Source of the DNA: a virus
Direction: 5' to 3' (one strand)
IMG/VR virus record: IMGVR_UViG_3300012920_000025
Span: 22,539 to 86,538 of that record
DNA: 64,000 bases
Part shown: piece by piece, positions 27,611 to 36,115 of the stretch
Numbering within the stretch: the stretch's first letter is position 1
How the letters are laid out: every line of letters begins with the position of its first letter
Program-made: the position numbers and the translations under genes
The notes under the pieces: generated by a model
Told to the model about the DNA's origin: nothing
Database searches by the model: none
Seen by the model: the letters and a program-made list of their open reading frames with translations, nothing else

Positions 27611-27994
27611 ATGGTAGAAAAAAATAGAACTATATTTTGTGACATAGACGGTACGATATTTAAGTATCGCAAGTTTGAGACACTAAAAACGACAAAACCT
27701 GAGTTTACCCCAGGTGCGCTAGGTAAGTTAAAAAAGTGGAAAAGAGAGAAGTGTATGATTGTCTTTACTACTGCACGACCAGAAGAATTGAGAGACCACA
27801 CTGTAAAGGAACTCTTGACTATGGGCGTGCCTTGGGATAAACTGGTCATGGGTATTGAGCGAGGACCAAGGTACTTGATTAATGACATGGACCCAGAGAA
27901 ACCAGGTATAAGAGCAATAGCATATAGCATCGAGAGAGATAAGGGATTAAAACGAGTTGTTGTAGGAGCAACGGAGGAGATTACAAAGAGATGA
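27611..27994 (+). CDS. HAD-superfamily phosphatase
   Basis: This 127-residue protein has the HAD nucleophile motif FCDIDGT near residue 9, motif II TTARPE near residue 55, and a late acidic INDMDP. The size and the TTARPE..LRDHTV segment recall the 3'-phosphatase domain of polynucleotide kinase, without the kinase half. It could repair 3'-phosphate ends together with the RNA ligase at 51258, or hydrolyse nucleotides. It starts 4 bp after an AGGAGG site and overlaps the dUTPase. Confidence 0.75.
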   Translation: MVEKNRTIFCDIDGTIFKYRKFETLKTTKPEFTPGALGKLKKWKREKCMIVFTTARPEELRDHTVKELLTMGVPWDKLVMGIERGPRYLINDMDPEKPGIRAIAYSIERDKGLKRVVVGATEEITKR

Positions 27995-28440
27995 CAGTAA
28001 ATATTTATAGAGTAAGACCGGACGTGAAGTTGCCGGTCAGAGCGCACAATACAGATGCTGGGTTAGACTTGTTCTTCTGCCCAGTGGAGGGTGCAGCGGT
28101 TAGGATTAATCCAGGACAAAGCGTCTTGCTGGATACTGGTATTAAGATGGAAGTGCCATCAAACTGCATGCTTCAGATTATGAATAAGTCAGGGATCGCA
28201 AGCAAGAACCATTTGATTACCGGTGCTTGTGTTGTGGATGAGGGATACACGGGTGAAATATTCGTGAATCTCCATAACATAGGTAAAGACGTTGAATTTA
28301 TCGAACCTGGTCAAAAAATCGCCCAGGCAATTTTTGTGAGAATTGAAAAACCTGCTTTGCTTGAGATTTGGGAAGATAACATCTATGGCAGCGAGACCTC
28401 TCGTGGCGGCGGTGGACTTGGATCTACAGGTTTGGAATGA
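27991..28440 (+). CDS. dut: dUTPase
   Basis: This 149-residue protein carries all five trimeric dUTPase motifs: NTDAGLDL, NKSGIA, a CVVDEGYTGEI block with the catalytic Asp region, GQKIAQ and the C-terminal SRGGGGLGSTG. It hydrolyses dUTP to dUMP, keeping uracil out of DNA and feeding ThyX. It overlaps its neighbours by 4 bp on each side. Confidence 0.95.
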   Translation: MTVNIYRVRPDVKLPVRAHNTDAGLDLFFCPVEGAAVRINPGQSVLLDTGIKMEVPSNCMLQIMNKSGIASKNHLITGACVVDEGYTGEIFVNLHNIGKDVEFIEPGQKIAQAIFVRIEKPALLEIWEDNIYGSETSRGGGGLGSTGLE

Positions 28441-28709
28441 ACGCCAAGAGAAAACTAAAAAGGACAAAGCAAAAGCAAGCAAAGAAAGATGTTGAAGTTA
28501 CGTTAGGTCTTTTTGATAAATTGCCAGACCATTGCTTGACTTGCTTTGCGCCTTATGATAGACTAAATAAAGAACAAGTGAAAACATGGAATGTTGTGGT
28601 CAGAGAGAAAGAAGGTAAAGTAAACCTTTATTGTCCAGATTGCTGGAATAAGGCAACAAATCTCATAAAGGAAATACAAAAGGAAACAAATGAAAAGGCA
28701 AACACATAG
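28437..28709 (+). CDS. Small zinc-ribbon-like protein
   Basis: This 90-residue protein has a very basic N-terminus (KRKLKRTKQKQAKK) and two cysteine pairs, CLTC near residue 37 and CPDC near residue 67, spaced as in a zinc ribbon. It lies between dut and guaB with overlaps of 4 and 20 bp. Nucleic-acid binding is likely but not specific. Confidence 0.65.
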   Translation: MNAKRKLKRTKQKQAKKDVEVTLGLFDKLPDHCLTCFAPYDRLNKEQVKTWNVVVREKEGKVNLYCPDCWNKATNLIKEIQKETNEKANT

Positions 28710-29688
28710 TTTTGATGATGTGTTACTGATACCCCAATACAGTGACATAGAATCTAGATCGGAGATAGACTTATCGAGACAATTGGGAAGGAGGATACTT
28801 AGTATACCCATTATTACCAGTCCGATGGATACGGTCACTGAATCCGCAATGGCTGCTGCCTTCGGTGAGATGGGAGGATTAGCTATAACACACAGGTATT
28901 GTGACATGGTAGAGCAATCTAAGATGACTCCTTTTAGTGCGGCCGCTGCTATTGGCGTCACAGGTGACTTTATGAAAAGGATTGAATTCCTTATGGCAGA
29001 TTCTAGGATTGATACGTTTTGCCTGGATGTAGCACACGGACACCACATATTGGTTGAAAGAGCATTGAAATCTATAAGAGATAAGTGGGGTAATGATGTC
29101 AACATTATTGCTGGTAATGTTGCAACACCAAAGGCATACGTAGATCTGTCTGATTGGGGCGCTGATGCTGTTCGTGTAGGTATAGGTGGTGGATCTATTT
29201 GCTCTACGAGGATCCAGACGGGTCATGGCGTCCCGACTTTTGAGTCCGTTTTAACCTGTAGTTACGAGGACGGTGCTACCATCATCGCCGACGGTGGCAT
29301 TAAAACAGCGGGAGATATTGTTAAAGCGCTTGCCGCTGGCGCAGATTTTGTCATGCTCGGTTCGATGCTTGCAGGCACAGATGAAAGTCCGGGTGATGTA
29401 TTCGTCAGCAATAATGGCAAGTCTTTTAAGGTCTATCGAGGTATGGCATCTAAAGAAGCGCAAAGAGACTGGAGGGGTGAGGCGCGCTCACTGGAGGGCA
29501 TTTCGACCACCATATCAGCAAAGGGTTCGGTTGTTGATGTGGTGGCGGACTTACTTCAAAACATAAGATCAGGACTGTCTTACTCTGGTGCTAGAAACAT
29601 AACCCAGTTGCAGGCAAAGGCAGAGTTTATTGTTCAGTCTGCTGCTTCTCAGGTAGAAAGCAGTACTCATATTTTGAGGACTAAATGA
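28690..29688 (+). CDS. guaB: IMP dehydrogenase / GMP reductase
   Basis: This 332-residue (beta/alpha)8 enzyme has the N-terminal [12 protein letters not shown], the catalytic-Cys loop GGGSICSTR near residue 171, an [13 protein letters not shown] phosphate site and a VMLGSMLAG strand. It has no CBS pair, since the IMPDH insertion is missing. Both IMPDH-like (SYSGARN) and GMP-reductase-like traits are present. It would steer purine nucleotides toward or between IMP, XMP and GMP. The gene overlaps the zinc-ribbon gene by 20 bp. Confidence 0.88.
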   Translation: MKRQTHSFDDVLLIPQYSDIESRSEIDLSRQLGRRILSIPIITSPMDTVTESAMAAAFGEMGGLAITHRYCDMVEQSKMTPFSAAAAIGVTGDFMKRIEFLMADSRIDTFCLDVAHGHHILVERALKSIRDKWGNDVNIIAGNVATPKAYVDLSDWGADAVRVGIGGGSICSTRIQTGHGVPTFESVLTCSYEDGATIIADGGIKTAGDIVKALAAGADFVMLGSMLAGTDESPGDVFVSNNGKSFKVYRGMASKEAQRDWRGEARSLEGISTTISAKGSVVDVVADLLQNIRSGLSYSGARNITQLQAKAEFIVQSAASQVESSTHILRTK

Positions 29689-30020
29689 GTTACTATAGAT
29701 ATGGAAAAGAAGAGAAAAAGATAACGTTCGCTGATACAGATAAGCGCCATGCAGAATTAAGATTAAAACTTCGAAGAGATGGAATAAGTCAGGTTGACTT
29801 TTTTAAGTCAATGGTGACTGGATATATTGATAACGATCCAAATATATTGATGTATATTACAAAAGTAAAACAGGAGAAACAGAAAGTTGGAAAAAAGAAA
29901 ATTGCTAGACAAAATGAAGACATCAAACAAGGAAATCAGACCCTTCAAGATCTTGGGATCACCGAGAGGGATATTGACTTTGTCTTTGATCTGATTGAGA
30001 ATGGAGATGAAGATATTTAA
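29685..30020 (+). CDS. Small basic protein, possible ribbon-helix-helix DNA binder
   Basis: This 111-residue protein has a KKITFADTDKRHAELRLKL segment, which could be the strand and first helix of an Arc-type domain, followed by a second helix (SQVDFFKSMVTGYI). The C-terminal half is a charged coiled coil. It overlaps guaB by 4 bp and the next regulator by 1 bp. Regulation is a guess. Confidence 0.55.
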   Translation: MSYYRYGKEEKKITFADTDKRHAELRLKLRRDGISQVDFFKSMVTGYIDNDPNILMYITKVKQEKQKVGKKKIARQNEDIKQGNQTLQDLGITERDIDFVFDLIENGDEDI

Positions 30021-30304
30021 TGAGTACATTACCAGAGTGTGCTGAGAAGTGCAAACAGGAAACAAAGTCGTGTTCGAACAAGGAGTGCAGAATGTGGATC
30101 GACTACGAAAAAGAAAAGAACTGCTGTCTTATTTCGATACAGGAAAAGCAAATAAAGTCTGCAGGCAAATCCCTAACTTTACATGAGGTAGGGGAAAGAC
30201 TTGGCATCAATTATTTGAAAGTCAGGCAGATTGAGATGGCAGCGTTGAAAAAACTGTCAAATAAAATGGAGGTAAAAGAACTTTTTGCCGAAATTGAAGA
30301 CTAA
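30020..30304 (+). CDS. Zinc-cluster protein with sigma-70 region 4 helix-turn-helix
   Basis: The N-terminal half of this 94-residue protein has six cysteines (C-x3-C, C-x4-C and a CC pair) around a KECRMWIDY segment. The C-terminal half reads LTLHEVGERLGINYLKVRQIE, a close match to the -35-binding helix-turn-helix of sigma factors, followed by AALKKLS. It has no region 2, so it cannot act as a full sigma factor. It could be an activator or an anti-sigma-like adapter for host RNA polymerase. It is the best transcription regulator candidate in the window. Confidence 0.75.
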   Translation: MSTLPECAEKCKQETKSCSNKECRMWIDYEKEKNCCLISIQEKQIKSAGKSLTLHEVGERLGINYLKVRQIEMAALKKLSNKMEVKELFAEIED

Positions 30305-30381
30305 ATTAATATACTTTTAGGAAAAAATAATTCTATTTATTATTGTTAACACAAAACTACATTTGTTATAAGGAGAATGAC

Positions 30382-31215
30382 ATGTCAAATAACAAGAAGA
30401 AAGCGCTTTTAAACGAAGCAGCAACCAGAAGATTTTGGAAGTTGGCGGGACTCAAGCCAATCCATGAAAAAGCATTTGTCTTCGAAGAGGAAGAAGAACT
30501 CGAAGAGATGCGTGCCAAGAAGGAAGACGAGAAAGATGAAGTCGACGAAGGCATGCGCGGTAAGAAAGAAGACGAAGACCTTGATGAAGGTATGCGCGGA
30601 AAGAAAGAAGACGAAGACCTCGATGAAGGTATGCGCGGAAAGAAAGAAGACAAACAAGAAGTCGACGAGGAATTTGGCGGGTTGAAGTCGAGCGGAATCA
30701 AAGGCGTTTACGATATGACTGCCAGGATGAAAGAATTAGACGACGAACCAGAGGTAGAAGTAACTCCCTCGGGAACAAAAATAACCACTGCCAAACTACG
30801 CTCAATGGATGGCAAACCTGTGAAGAAGAAGACAAACGAGCAAGATCTTGAAGAAGAGATGGAAATCGATGAGATGGGTATGGATGCAGCAGCAGAAGAC
30901 GAACCAGAGATGGACATGGGTGCTGAAGAAGGTCCAGAAGACGGTCAGGATGTAGAGGTAGATGTACCAGAGGGCGATGTTGCTTCTCTTAGAACTGCTC
31001 GTGATATCCTTGATCAGATTCTTTCCGCAGTTGATGGTGGCGATGCAGAACCAGAGATGGATGCAGAAGAACCAGCAATGGATGACGAACCAGAGATGGA
31101 CATGGGTGATGATGACGAACTTAACGAGGTCGATCAGGAAGAACTTGAAGAAGTCGCTGAGAGAATCGCTCAACGTGTTGCAAAGCGCATTGCAGAGTCA
31201 CTCAAAAGAAAGTAA
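30382..31215 (+). CDS. Acidic repeat protein of unknown function
   Basis: The ATG at 30382 is 3 bp after an AAGGAGAATGA site. The frame opens 39 bp upstream but the site favours 30382. This 277-residue protein starts with a positively charged helix (LLNEAATRRFWKLAGLKP), seen at the start of many marine phage proteins. Three tandem 13-residue repeats (DEGMRGKKEDEDL) follow, then Glu/Asp/Met-rich tracts (EPEMDMG). The end is a basic helix (AQRVAKRIAESLKRK). The overall charge is very acidic. It may be a capsid-core or scaffold protein, but no family is certain. Confidence 0.7.
   Translation: MSNNKKKALLNEAATRRFWKLAGLKPIHEKAFVFEEEEELEEMRAKKEDEKDEVDEGMRGKKEDEDLDEGMRGKKEDEDLDEGMRGKKEDKQEVDEEFGGLKSSGIKGVYDMTARMKELDDEPEVEVTPSGTKITTAKLRSMDGKPVKKKTNEQDLEEEMEIDEMGMDAAAEDEPEMDMGAEEGPEDGQDVEVDVPEGDVASLRTARDILDQILSAVDGGDAEPEMDAEEPAMDDEPEMDMGDDDELNEVDQEELEEVAERIAQRVAKRIAESLKRK
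30544..30660 (+). repeat. Three 39 bp tandem repeats within the acidic protein gene
   Basis: Units start at 30544, 30583 and 30622. Units 2 and 3 are identical for about 30 bases and unit 1 differs at a few third positions. Each encodes 13 residues. Confidence 0.9.
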
Positions 31216-31224
31216 TCATTTTAC

Positions 31225-31253
31225 TTGACTCATCAGAAAGGAACTGTTAGTCT
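31225..31253 (+). promoter_or_regulatory. Possible weak promoter
   Basis: TTGACT at 31225 and TAGTCT at 31248 are 17 bp apart. The -10 is poor and the ATG at 31260 would lie almost at the start of the RNA. Confidence 0.35.
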
Positions 31254-31259
31254 AATAGC

Positions 31260-31604
31260 ATGAAGACCGAATTTATATACGCACTCTTTTGGTTCTCAAT
31301 GGGTGCGTTCCTACACCATGCAATATTTATTTTTCGCTCAATAAAAGAGAAGCAGGAGTTCTACGCTGAATTCGCGAAGAACATGTCTGCTCTCTCTTCT
31401 ATATTTTTAGGTCAACTTAAAAATGTCATAGATATCAAAAAATCTGTTATGAAAGAGATGGGGTTAGATGATGAAAAGATAGAAGAAGAGTGTCAAGTGG
31501 AGGAAGCATTTGTAAAAAATTGGAAAGTATTGTATGCTACCACCATATTAACAAACATACCGAGAGACATCGCATCAAAAATAGTAAAAAAGGAGTTACC
31601 ATGA
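31260..31604 (+). CDS. Small membrane protein of unknown function
   Basis: This 114-residue protein has one N-terminal hydrophobic helix (ALFWFSMGAFLHHAIFIF), then a charged cytoplasmic domain with a short coiled coil. It overlaps the next start (ATGA). I do not recognise it. Confidence 0.7.
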   Translation: MKTEFIYALFWFSMGAFLHHAIFIFRSIKEKQEFYAEFAKNMSALSSIFLGQLKNVIDIKKSVMKEMGLDDEKIEEECQVEEAFVKNWKVLYATTILTNIPRDIASKIVKKELP

Positions 31605-31900
31605 TCGACGTTGTTTGCTGGAAAGAACTAAAGAGAGAAGACAACACTATTGCCTGTAGATTACAGGTGCACTACACCGACCAACGCAGAGTTAAAACTG
31701 TATTAAAAGAACTGCAAGAGTGGGATGAATCGGGCAGTGGTTTCAATCCCAAGAAAAAGGAGTCGCTACTTATTTTTACAAGGAACTTTCCAGATGATGG
31801 TAAGTGGAGAAGTTTTCTTAAGAGTTTCCCGTATAGAATCACAGAAAAGACAATGACAGGAAAGGAGAAAGTATACAATGCCAAAAAAGTTATCGGATAA
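31601..31900 (+). CDS. Small phage protein of unknown function
   Basis: This 99-residue protein starts at ATG 31601 after AAAAAGGAG and overlaps the upstream stop. The frame opens 111 bp earlier inside the upstream gene, but the ribosome site fixes this start. It is a beta-rich sequence (IACRLQVHYTDQRRVKTVL) with a Lys/Gly-rich end. No family is known to me. Its end overlaps clpP by 23 bp. Confidence 0.6.
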   Translation: MIDVVCWKELKREDNTIACRLQVHYTDQRRVKTVLKELQEWDESGSGFNPKKKESLLIFTRNFPDDGKWRSFLKSFPYRITEKTMTGKEKVYNAKKVIG

Positions 31901-32624
31901 GGATTTAAAGAACTTTGAAGACTTCGTGATTGTAAATGAAACCACCAAGAAGAAAAAGAAAGAAAAGAAAAAAGAAGAGCAAATATTAGAAGAGTTTGTT
32001 GATGAATCTACCGGGAAGGAAGGCAAGCAACCAATCTATATCATCAACAATATCGCTGGTAAGGACGATAAGGATGACATCAGGGCAATCAATTGTTATG
32101 GCGACATAACAGAAAGAATGGGTTCCGAGGTTGTTCAGGCAATGCTGTACTTCAATCACTCAAGACTTGATATTATTGAAGATGCAGAAGGCAATACACA
32201 CGAGGTGGTAAGACCATTTAGGATGTACATCTCCACTCATGGTGGCATAGTCTCTGATATGTTCTCCATTCTTGATGTTATGGACATGATTAAAGAAGAC
32301 TGTGTTATTGAGACAGTCGGTCTTGGCAAGGTAATGTCAGCGGGTGTTCTAATGCTTGCGAACGGGACTAAGGGCAGAAGAAAGATTGGAAAGAACTGCA
32401 GGGTGATGCTTCACAGTGTCATCAGTGGACACCATGGTTCTTTCCCTAACGTAGAGAATCAAATGCGTGAAACAAAGGCATTGCAAGATATGTATTTTGA
32501 CTACCTCTGCTCATGCACCAAGTTGACTAGGAAGAAGATTAAAAAGTTACTTTTAAACAACGTTGATGTCTATTTATCTGCAGAGGAAGCAATCGAATAT
32601 GGCATTGCTGATGAGTTTCTATGA
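31878..32624 (+). CDS. clpP: ClpP-like serine protease
   Basis: The catalytic triad of this 248-residue protein can be placed: Ser154 in KVMSAG, His179 in RVMLHS and Asp230 in NVDVYLSAEEA. An N-terminal extension of about 50 residues is Lys/Glu-rich (KKKKKEKKKEE) and atypical for ClpP. Phage ClpP-like enzymes may serve as prohead proteases or work with a host ClpX. The gene overlaps the next by 4 bp. Confidence 0.85.
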   Translation: MPKKLSDKDLKNFEDFVIVNETTKKKKKEKKKEEQILEEFVDESTGKEGKQPIYIINNIAGKDDKDDIRAINCYGDITERMGSEVVQAMLYFNHSRLDIIEDAEGNTHEVVRPFRMYISTHGGIVSDMFSILDVMDMIKEDCVIETVGLGKVMSAGVLMLANGTKGRRKIGKNCRVMLHSVISGHHGSFPNVENQMRETKALQDMYFDYLCSCTKLTRKKIKKLLLNNVDVYLSAEEAIEYGIADEFL

Positions 32625-33592
32625 GTGATTTAGACCTTTTAGTTGAAATGTTTGCCAAGGTGGGTCGACCCGTTGTTGAGAAGAAGTCTGCTGGTAAAAA
32701 ACCAACCATAACTTATGAACCAATTGTTTTGGACCTCAGTTGGATGAACGACTACGACGCGGCAACTGCTCCAGAATCTCAAAGAAGGTTTGAGACGGCC
32801 GTAGCAAACATTGCCCCTGGTGACATATCACAACTTGGTGAATTGGTATCCAACCTTAACAACTTCCTAAATACACCCGCCAAGCAGTTGATCAATGATC
32901 ACGTCACTGCTATCGCAATGGTGGATGTTATGAGGACGTTGTATCACCTATTAACGTCACCCAACCCGTCTGTAAAGGGGTATACTTTTGAGCAGTTCAT
33001 CGCAAAACTCTTCGGCGGCAAAGTTATAAAAGGAATCGCAGACAACATTGCTGACGTTGAGTTTCCGCAGGGTAATGTGTCGCTAAAGTTTGTAAAACCG
33101 AAGTCATCAGTAAAAGGTTCCTATGCGAATCTAAGTGCAGAGGTTCAGAAGAATGAAGAGATAAGGTATTATGTCGGAGAGAAGATCTTAGACAAGAAGA
33201 ATCCGAAGATTCGATTCTATACCTTCGTAATCACTCGCGAACAAGCCATATACATGCTCCGAACAATTAAGAAAAACAAGATGAGTCCACTATTGGATAA
33301 GAAAGGTAACGCGTTCTCTCTTTCACCAACTGAGTTGAATAAAGGTGTCTATCAGATGAAAGAACTTGGGGTCCTTAACATGGGAGACATGGTCGGTAAG
33401 ACTGACGCGATCTTTCGGTTGCTGGATCAGAAGTTTCAAGGATTGTTTTCCACCCTACAGGAACTCGCAGAGGCAGCGGATAGATTTAAGACAGACTCCG
33501 CTACAACATCAGACCCTGGTAAAAGACAGCAGTCCAAGCAAGACACGATAAAGAAGACTGACGCTACAAAGGCAGCAGCACAAAAAATCTAA
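32621..33592 (+). CDS. Possible restriction-endonuclease-fold protein
   Basis: This 323-residue protein has a region with the order G-Y-T-F-E-x-F, an Asp in the IADVEF block and VSLKFVKPK near residues 127-165. That matches a PD-(D/E)xK nuclease core in which Ser replaces the second acid. The N-terminus is helical and the C-terminus is a Lys/Gln/Thr tail. It could cut DNA in repair or packaging, but a structural role beside ClpP is equally possible. Confidence 0.5.
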   Translation: MSDLDLLVEMFAKVGRPVVEKKSAGKKPTITYEPIVLDLSWMNDYDAATAPESQRRFETAVANIAPGDISQLGELVSNLNNFLNTPAKQLINDHVTAIAMVDVMRTLYHLLTSPNPSVKGYTFEQFIAKLFGGKVIKGIADNIADVEFPQGNVSLKFVKPKSSVKGSYANLSAEVQKNEEIRYYVGEKILDKKNPKIRFYTFVITREQAIYMLRTIKKNKMSPLLDKKGNAFSLSPTELNKGVYQMKELGVLNMGDMVGKTDAIFRLLDQKFQGLFSTLQELAEAADRFKTDSATTSDPGKRQQSKQDTIKKTDATKAAAQKI

Positions 33593-33600
33593 CAAACCAC

Positions 33601-33629
33601 TTGACATCTAGTATATACTTGTTTATAAT
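33601..33629 (+). promoter_or_regulatory. Strong sigma-70 promoter for groEL
   Basis: The consensus TTGACA at 33601 and TATAAT at 33624 are 17 bp apart. The start codon lies 24 bp further on, after GTGAGG. Confidence 0.92.
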
Positions 33630-33652
33630 ATAATCATACAAAGTGAGGTTAA

Positions 33653-35242
33653 ATGAAACACTATTCAGACGGTAAGGATTTACATCAACTGATGCTTGAT
33701 GGGGTCAATCAACTTGCCGACAATGTAGCATCAACATATGGACCCAAGGGTCGTAACGTAATATTAAGGAAGAAAGATGGCAAACCGATCATCACCAAAG
33801 ATGGAGTCACTGTTGCGAGATTTGTATCTCTCGAAGATCCGTTCCAGGATGCAGCAGTTGAAATTGTCAAGCAAGCATCAGAGAAAACGAACTCCGATGC
33901 GGGAGACGGCACCACTACATCAACAATCCTAGCAAGAGCAATCTTTGCAAAGTCTCTTGAACTTATTGAAAGAGGATTAAGTCCTGTGGAGGTCAAGCGT
34001 GGTTTAGATAAGGTATGTAAACTTGTCTGTGAGAAGATAGAGGAAAAGTCTAAACCAATCTCTAGCGCAGAAGATGTGGCATTTGTTGCAAAGATCTCTG
34101 CCAACAATGATCAGGTCATTGGTGATCTTATCTCCACTGCTGTAGACAAAGTGGGCAAGGGAGGTTCAGTAACTATTGAAGATGGTAGGTCAACTGAAAC
34201 AACTCTTGATTTAGTCGAGGGTTTTAGGTTTCAGTCAGGATACTTATCGAACTACTTTGTAACGGATGAAAGAAGAAATGTTTGTAGATATGAGAATGCT
34301 TTACTTTTCCTGTGCGACGCCCAAGTCGACCAGGTCCAAGTTATTTTACCAGTACTGGAAATTGCTGCAAGAGAACAGAAACCAATCGTATTAATTTGCG
34401 ATGATGTCGAGGGACAAGCACTATCTGCGCTTGTTATGAACTCTGCGCGAGGATCAATGAAGGTTGCCGCTGTAAAATCTCCCAAGTACGGTGAAGAGCG
34501 CAGAGCAGTCATGCAGGATCTTGCTATTGCTACCGGTGCCAGGTACTTTAGAACAATGATGGGCGATCAAGTTAGGGATGTAACTATTAATGATTTGGGA
34601 ACCTGTCACAACATAGAGATCTCTAAGTACGGTACGATCATTGTCGGCGGCGGAGGAGATACCGAAGAGATGTCTCAGCGGATTGAGGATCTGAAGCAAC
34701 AAGTTAAGGATGCAGAGTCTCTTGTTGATGCAGAACAGATTCAGGAGCGAGTAACCAGATTGTCTAGTGGTGTTGCTATTGTTCGTGTTGGCGCAGCAAC
34801 AGAGATAGAAATGATTGAAAAGAAGCATCGCATAGAAGATGCGCTAGAAGCGGTCAGGTCTGCACAACAAGAAGGCATCGTTCCAGGTGGAGGACTGACG
34901 CTATATAGAATCTCTCAAACGATTTTGGATGACATCAGGAATGTTGAGTTGACGGAAGATCAGAAGTTTGCTGCGGAAATCTTTTATGATGTTCTTAGGT
35001 CTCCGATCAAAGAGATGGCAGAGAATGCAGGGTTTACATTTGATGAGGTTGACGGAGTTTTGTCTAATGAATCAGACAATACCGGATTTAATTTCTTGAC
35101 AGGACAACCCGTAGATATGTATAATAGTGGTGTTGTTGACCCAGCAAAGGTTACTAAAAACGCACTGAGAAATGCAGTCTCGGCTGCGGGTACATTGCTG
35201 ACAACTAATTTTGCAATTATTGAAGAACGAGGAACTCCATAG
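33653..35242 (+). CDS. groEL: GroEL-like chaperonin
   Basis: This 529-residue protein is colinear with GroEL. It has TYGPKGRNVIL, the ATPase motif GDGTTTST near residue 86, KISANND, the GGSVTIEDG equatorial-intermediate junction, and VPGGGLTLYR near residue 415. It lacks the Gly-Gly-Met tail that projects into the ring cavity. It probably works with the GroES-like protein at 19636 to fold virion proteins. A consensus promoter sits directly upstream, so expression is likely strong. Confidence 0.95.
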   Translation: MKHYSDGKDLHQLMLDGVNQLADNVASTYGPKGRNVILRKKDGKPIITKDGVTVARFVSLEDPFQDAAVEIVKQASEKTNSDAGDGTTTSTILARAIFAKSLELIERGLSPVEVKRGLDKVCKLVCEKIEEKSKPISSAEDVAFVAKISANNDQVIGDLISTAVDKVGKGGSVTIEDGRSTETTLDLVEGFRFQSGYLSNYFVTDERRNVCRYENALLFLCDAQVDQVQVILPVLEIAAREQKPIVLICDDVEGQALSALVMNSARGSMKVAAVKSPKYGEERRAVMQDLAIATGARYFRTMMGDQVRDVTINDLGTCHNIEISKYGTIIVGGGGDTEEMSQRIEDLKQQVKDAESLVDAEQIQERVTRLSSGVAIVRVGAATEIEMIEKKHRIEDALEAVRSAQQEGIVPGGGLTLYRISQTILDDIRNVELTEDQKFAAEIFYDVLRSPIKEMAENAGFTFDEVDGVLSNESDNTGFNFLTGQPVDMYNSGVVDPAKVTKNALRNAVSAAGTLLTTNFAIIEERGTP

Positions 35243-35278
35243 TACTACTTATAATAGGCACGTTGTGGAGGGTTTATA

Positions 35279-35551
35279 ATGTCTGATAGTGATCTTTCCC
35301 GAGATTTGATGGTTGAGTTAACTAGAAAGTTAGATAAGTTATGTCTTACTATGGAAGCGGTTAGAGAAAAGCAAGACGAAATGATAGAGAACGTTTCTAA
35401 GATAAAAGAAGCAGTCTATAACCCCGACGAAGGTCTCTACGCCAGAATCAGAGCACTAGAAGCATGGAAGAACACCTCCTCTAAAATTTTATGGATACTA
35501 TTCACTGGAATTGTCGGTTTGGCAAGTGCAGTAGTTATTAAGTTGCTTTAA
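35279..35551 (+). CDS. Coiled-coil protein with C-terminal membrane anchor
   Basis: This 90-residue protein is a coiled coil (ELTRKLDKLCLTMEAVREKQ...), followed by an LEAWKNTSSK turn and one membrane span (ILWILFTGIVGLASAVVIKLL). The architecture recalls XhlA-type proteins that assist holins, which would fit a lysis role with the endolysin at 39680. The similarity is structural only. The site GGAGGG is 8 bp before the start. Confidence 0.65.
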   Translation: MSDSDLSRDLMVELTRKLDKLCLTMEAVREKQDEMIENVSKIKEAVYNPDEGLYARIRALEAWKNTSSKILWILFTGIVGLASAVVIKLL

Positions 35552-35565
35552 AACAAAGGAGAGAA

Positions 35566-35853
35566 ATGAAAGTTAAAGTTTCGTATACGGTTGATTTCAA
35601 TGACATCCCCGATGTTGTGAGGGATATCGTTAGCAAGGCGCAGACTTTGCAGCAGGAGATGTGTGAACTATCTGAGGGATTACACAGTGGTGATCTTGGA
35701 GTTAGATCTCTGAAAGATCTTGGTAGGTTGAGAGAAATCTCTTCTGAACTAACAGAAAGTTACTCTGACTGTGAGTCTATTCTATCTGGATTCTTCGGTG
35801 CAGTATTTAATCCGCAAGAGACCAGAGAGGAGGAGTCGGATGATAACACTTAA
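35566..35853 (+). CDS. Conserved small phage protein of unknown function
   Basis: This 95-residue protein begins MKVKVSYTVDFNDIPDVV, a pattern I associate with a group of myovirus proteins. A helical segment and an acidic tail follow. It starts 6 bp after AAGGAGAG. Function unknown. Confidence 0.7.
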   Translation: MKVKVSYTVDFNDIPDVVRDIVSKAQTLQQEMCELSEGLHSGDLGVRSLKDLGRLREISSELTESYSDCESILSGFFGAVFNPQETREEESDDNT

Positions 35854-36115
35854 TGTAATCCGGAGAGGCGGACCTCCACTTTTTAATCACAGAACAGAGA
35901 CTCTGTGCCTTAATCCAACCAGCATTGTTTCAATTGCACCCGCAAATCATAACAGATCTATCATTAAAGAAGTTAATGGTTCACCCTCAGATTCAATTGA
36001 CATCTCAGAGGTGGAATATACCATCGGGTCTAGGGCAGAAAAGATATTAGTTGTTGGTAGTTATGAAGAGATATTGAGGGAGACCAGAGGTAGCAGGAGA
36101 CTTTTGAATGGATAG
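35840..36115 (+). CDS. Small phage protein of unknown function
   Basis: This 91-residue protein begins at ATG 35840 after GAGGAG. The frame opens 69 bp earlier, but the site sets the start. It is beta-rich (LNPTSIVSIAP, EKILVVGSYEEI). It overlaps both neighbours by 8-14 bp. No family recognised. Confidence 0.65.
   Translation: MITLNVIRRGGPPLFNHRTETLCLNPTSIVSIAPANHNRSIIKEVNGSPSDSIDISEVEYTIGSRAEKILVVGSYEEILRETRGSRRLLNG

Noticed and set aside
30305-30381. Promoter before the acidic repeat protein
   Set aside because: The stretch is AT-rich, but no -35/-10 pair with normal spacing could be found.
30544-30660. CRISPR-like array
   Set aside because: The 39 bp units are directly adjacent without spacers and encode a protein repeat.
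30409-31228. Long frames on both strands in the acidic repeat gene
   Set aside because: Repetitive GAA/GAC codons keep other frames open. The peptides are Phe/Ser-rich or Lys/Arg-rich shadows.
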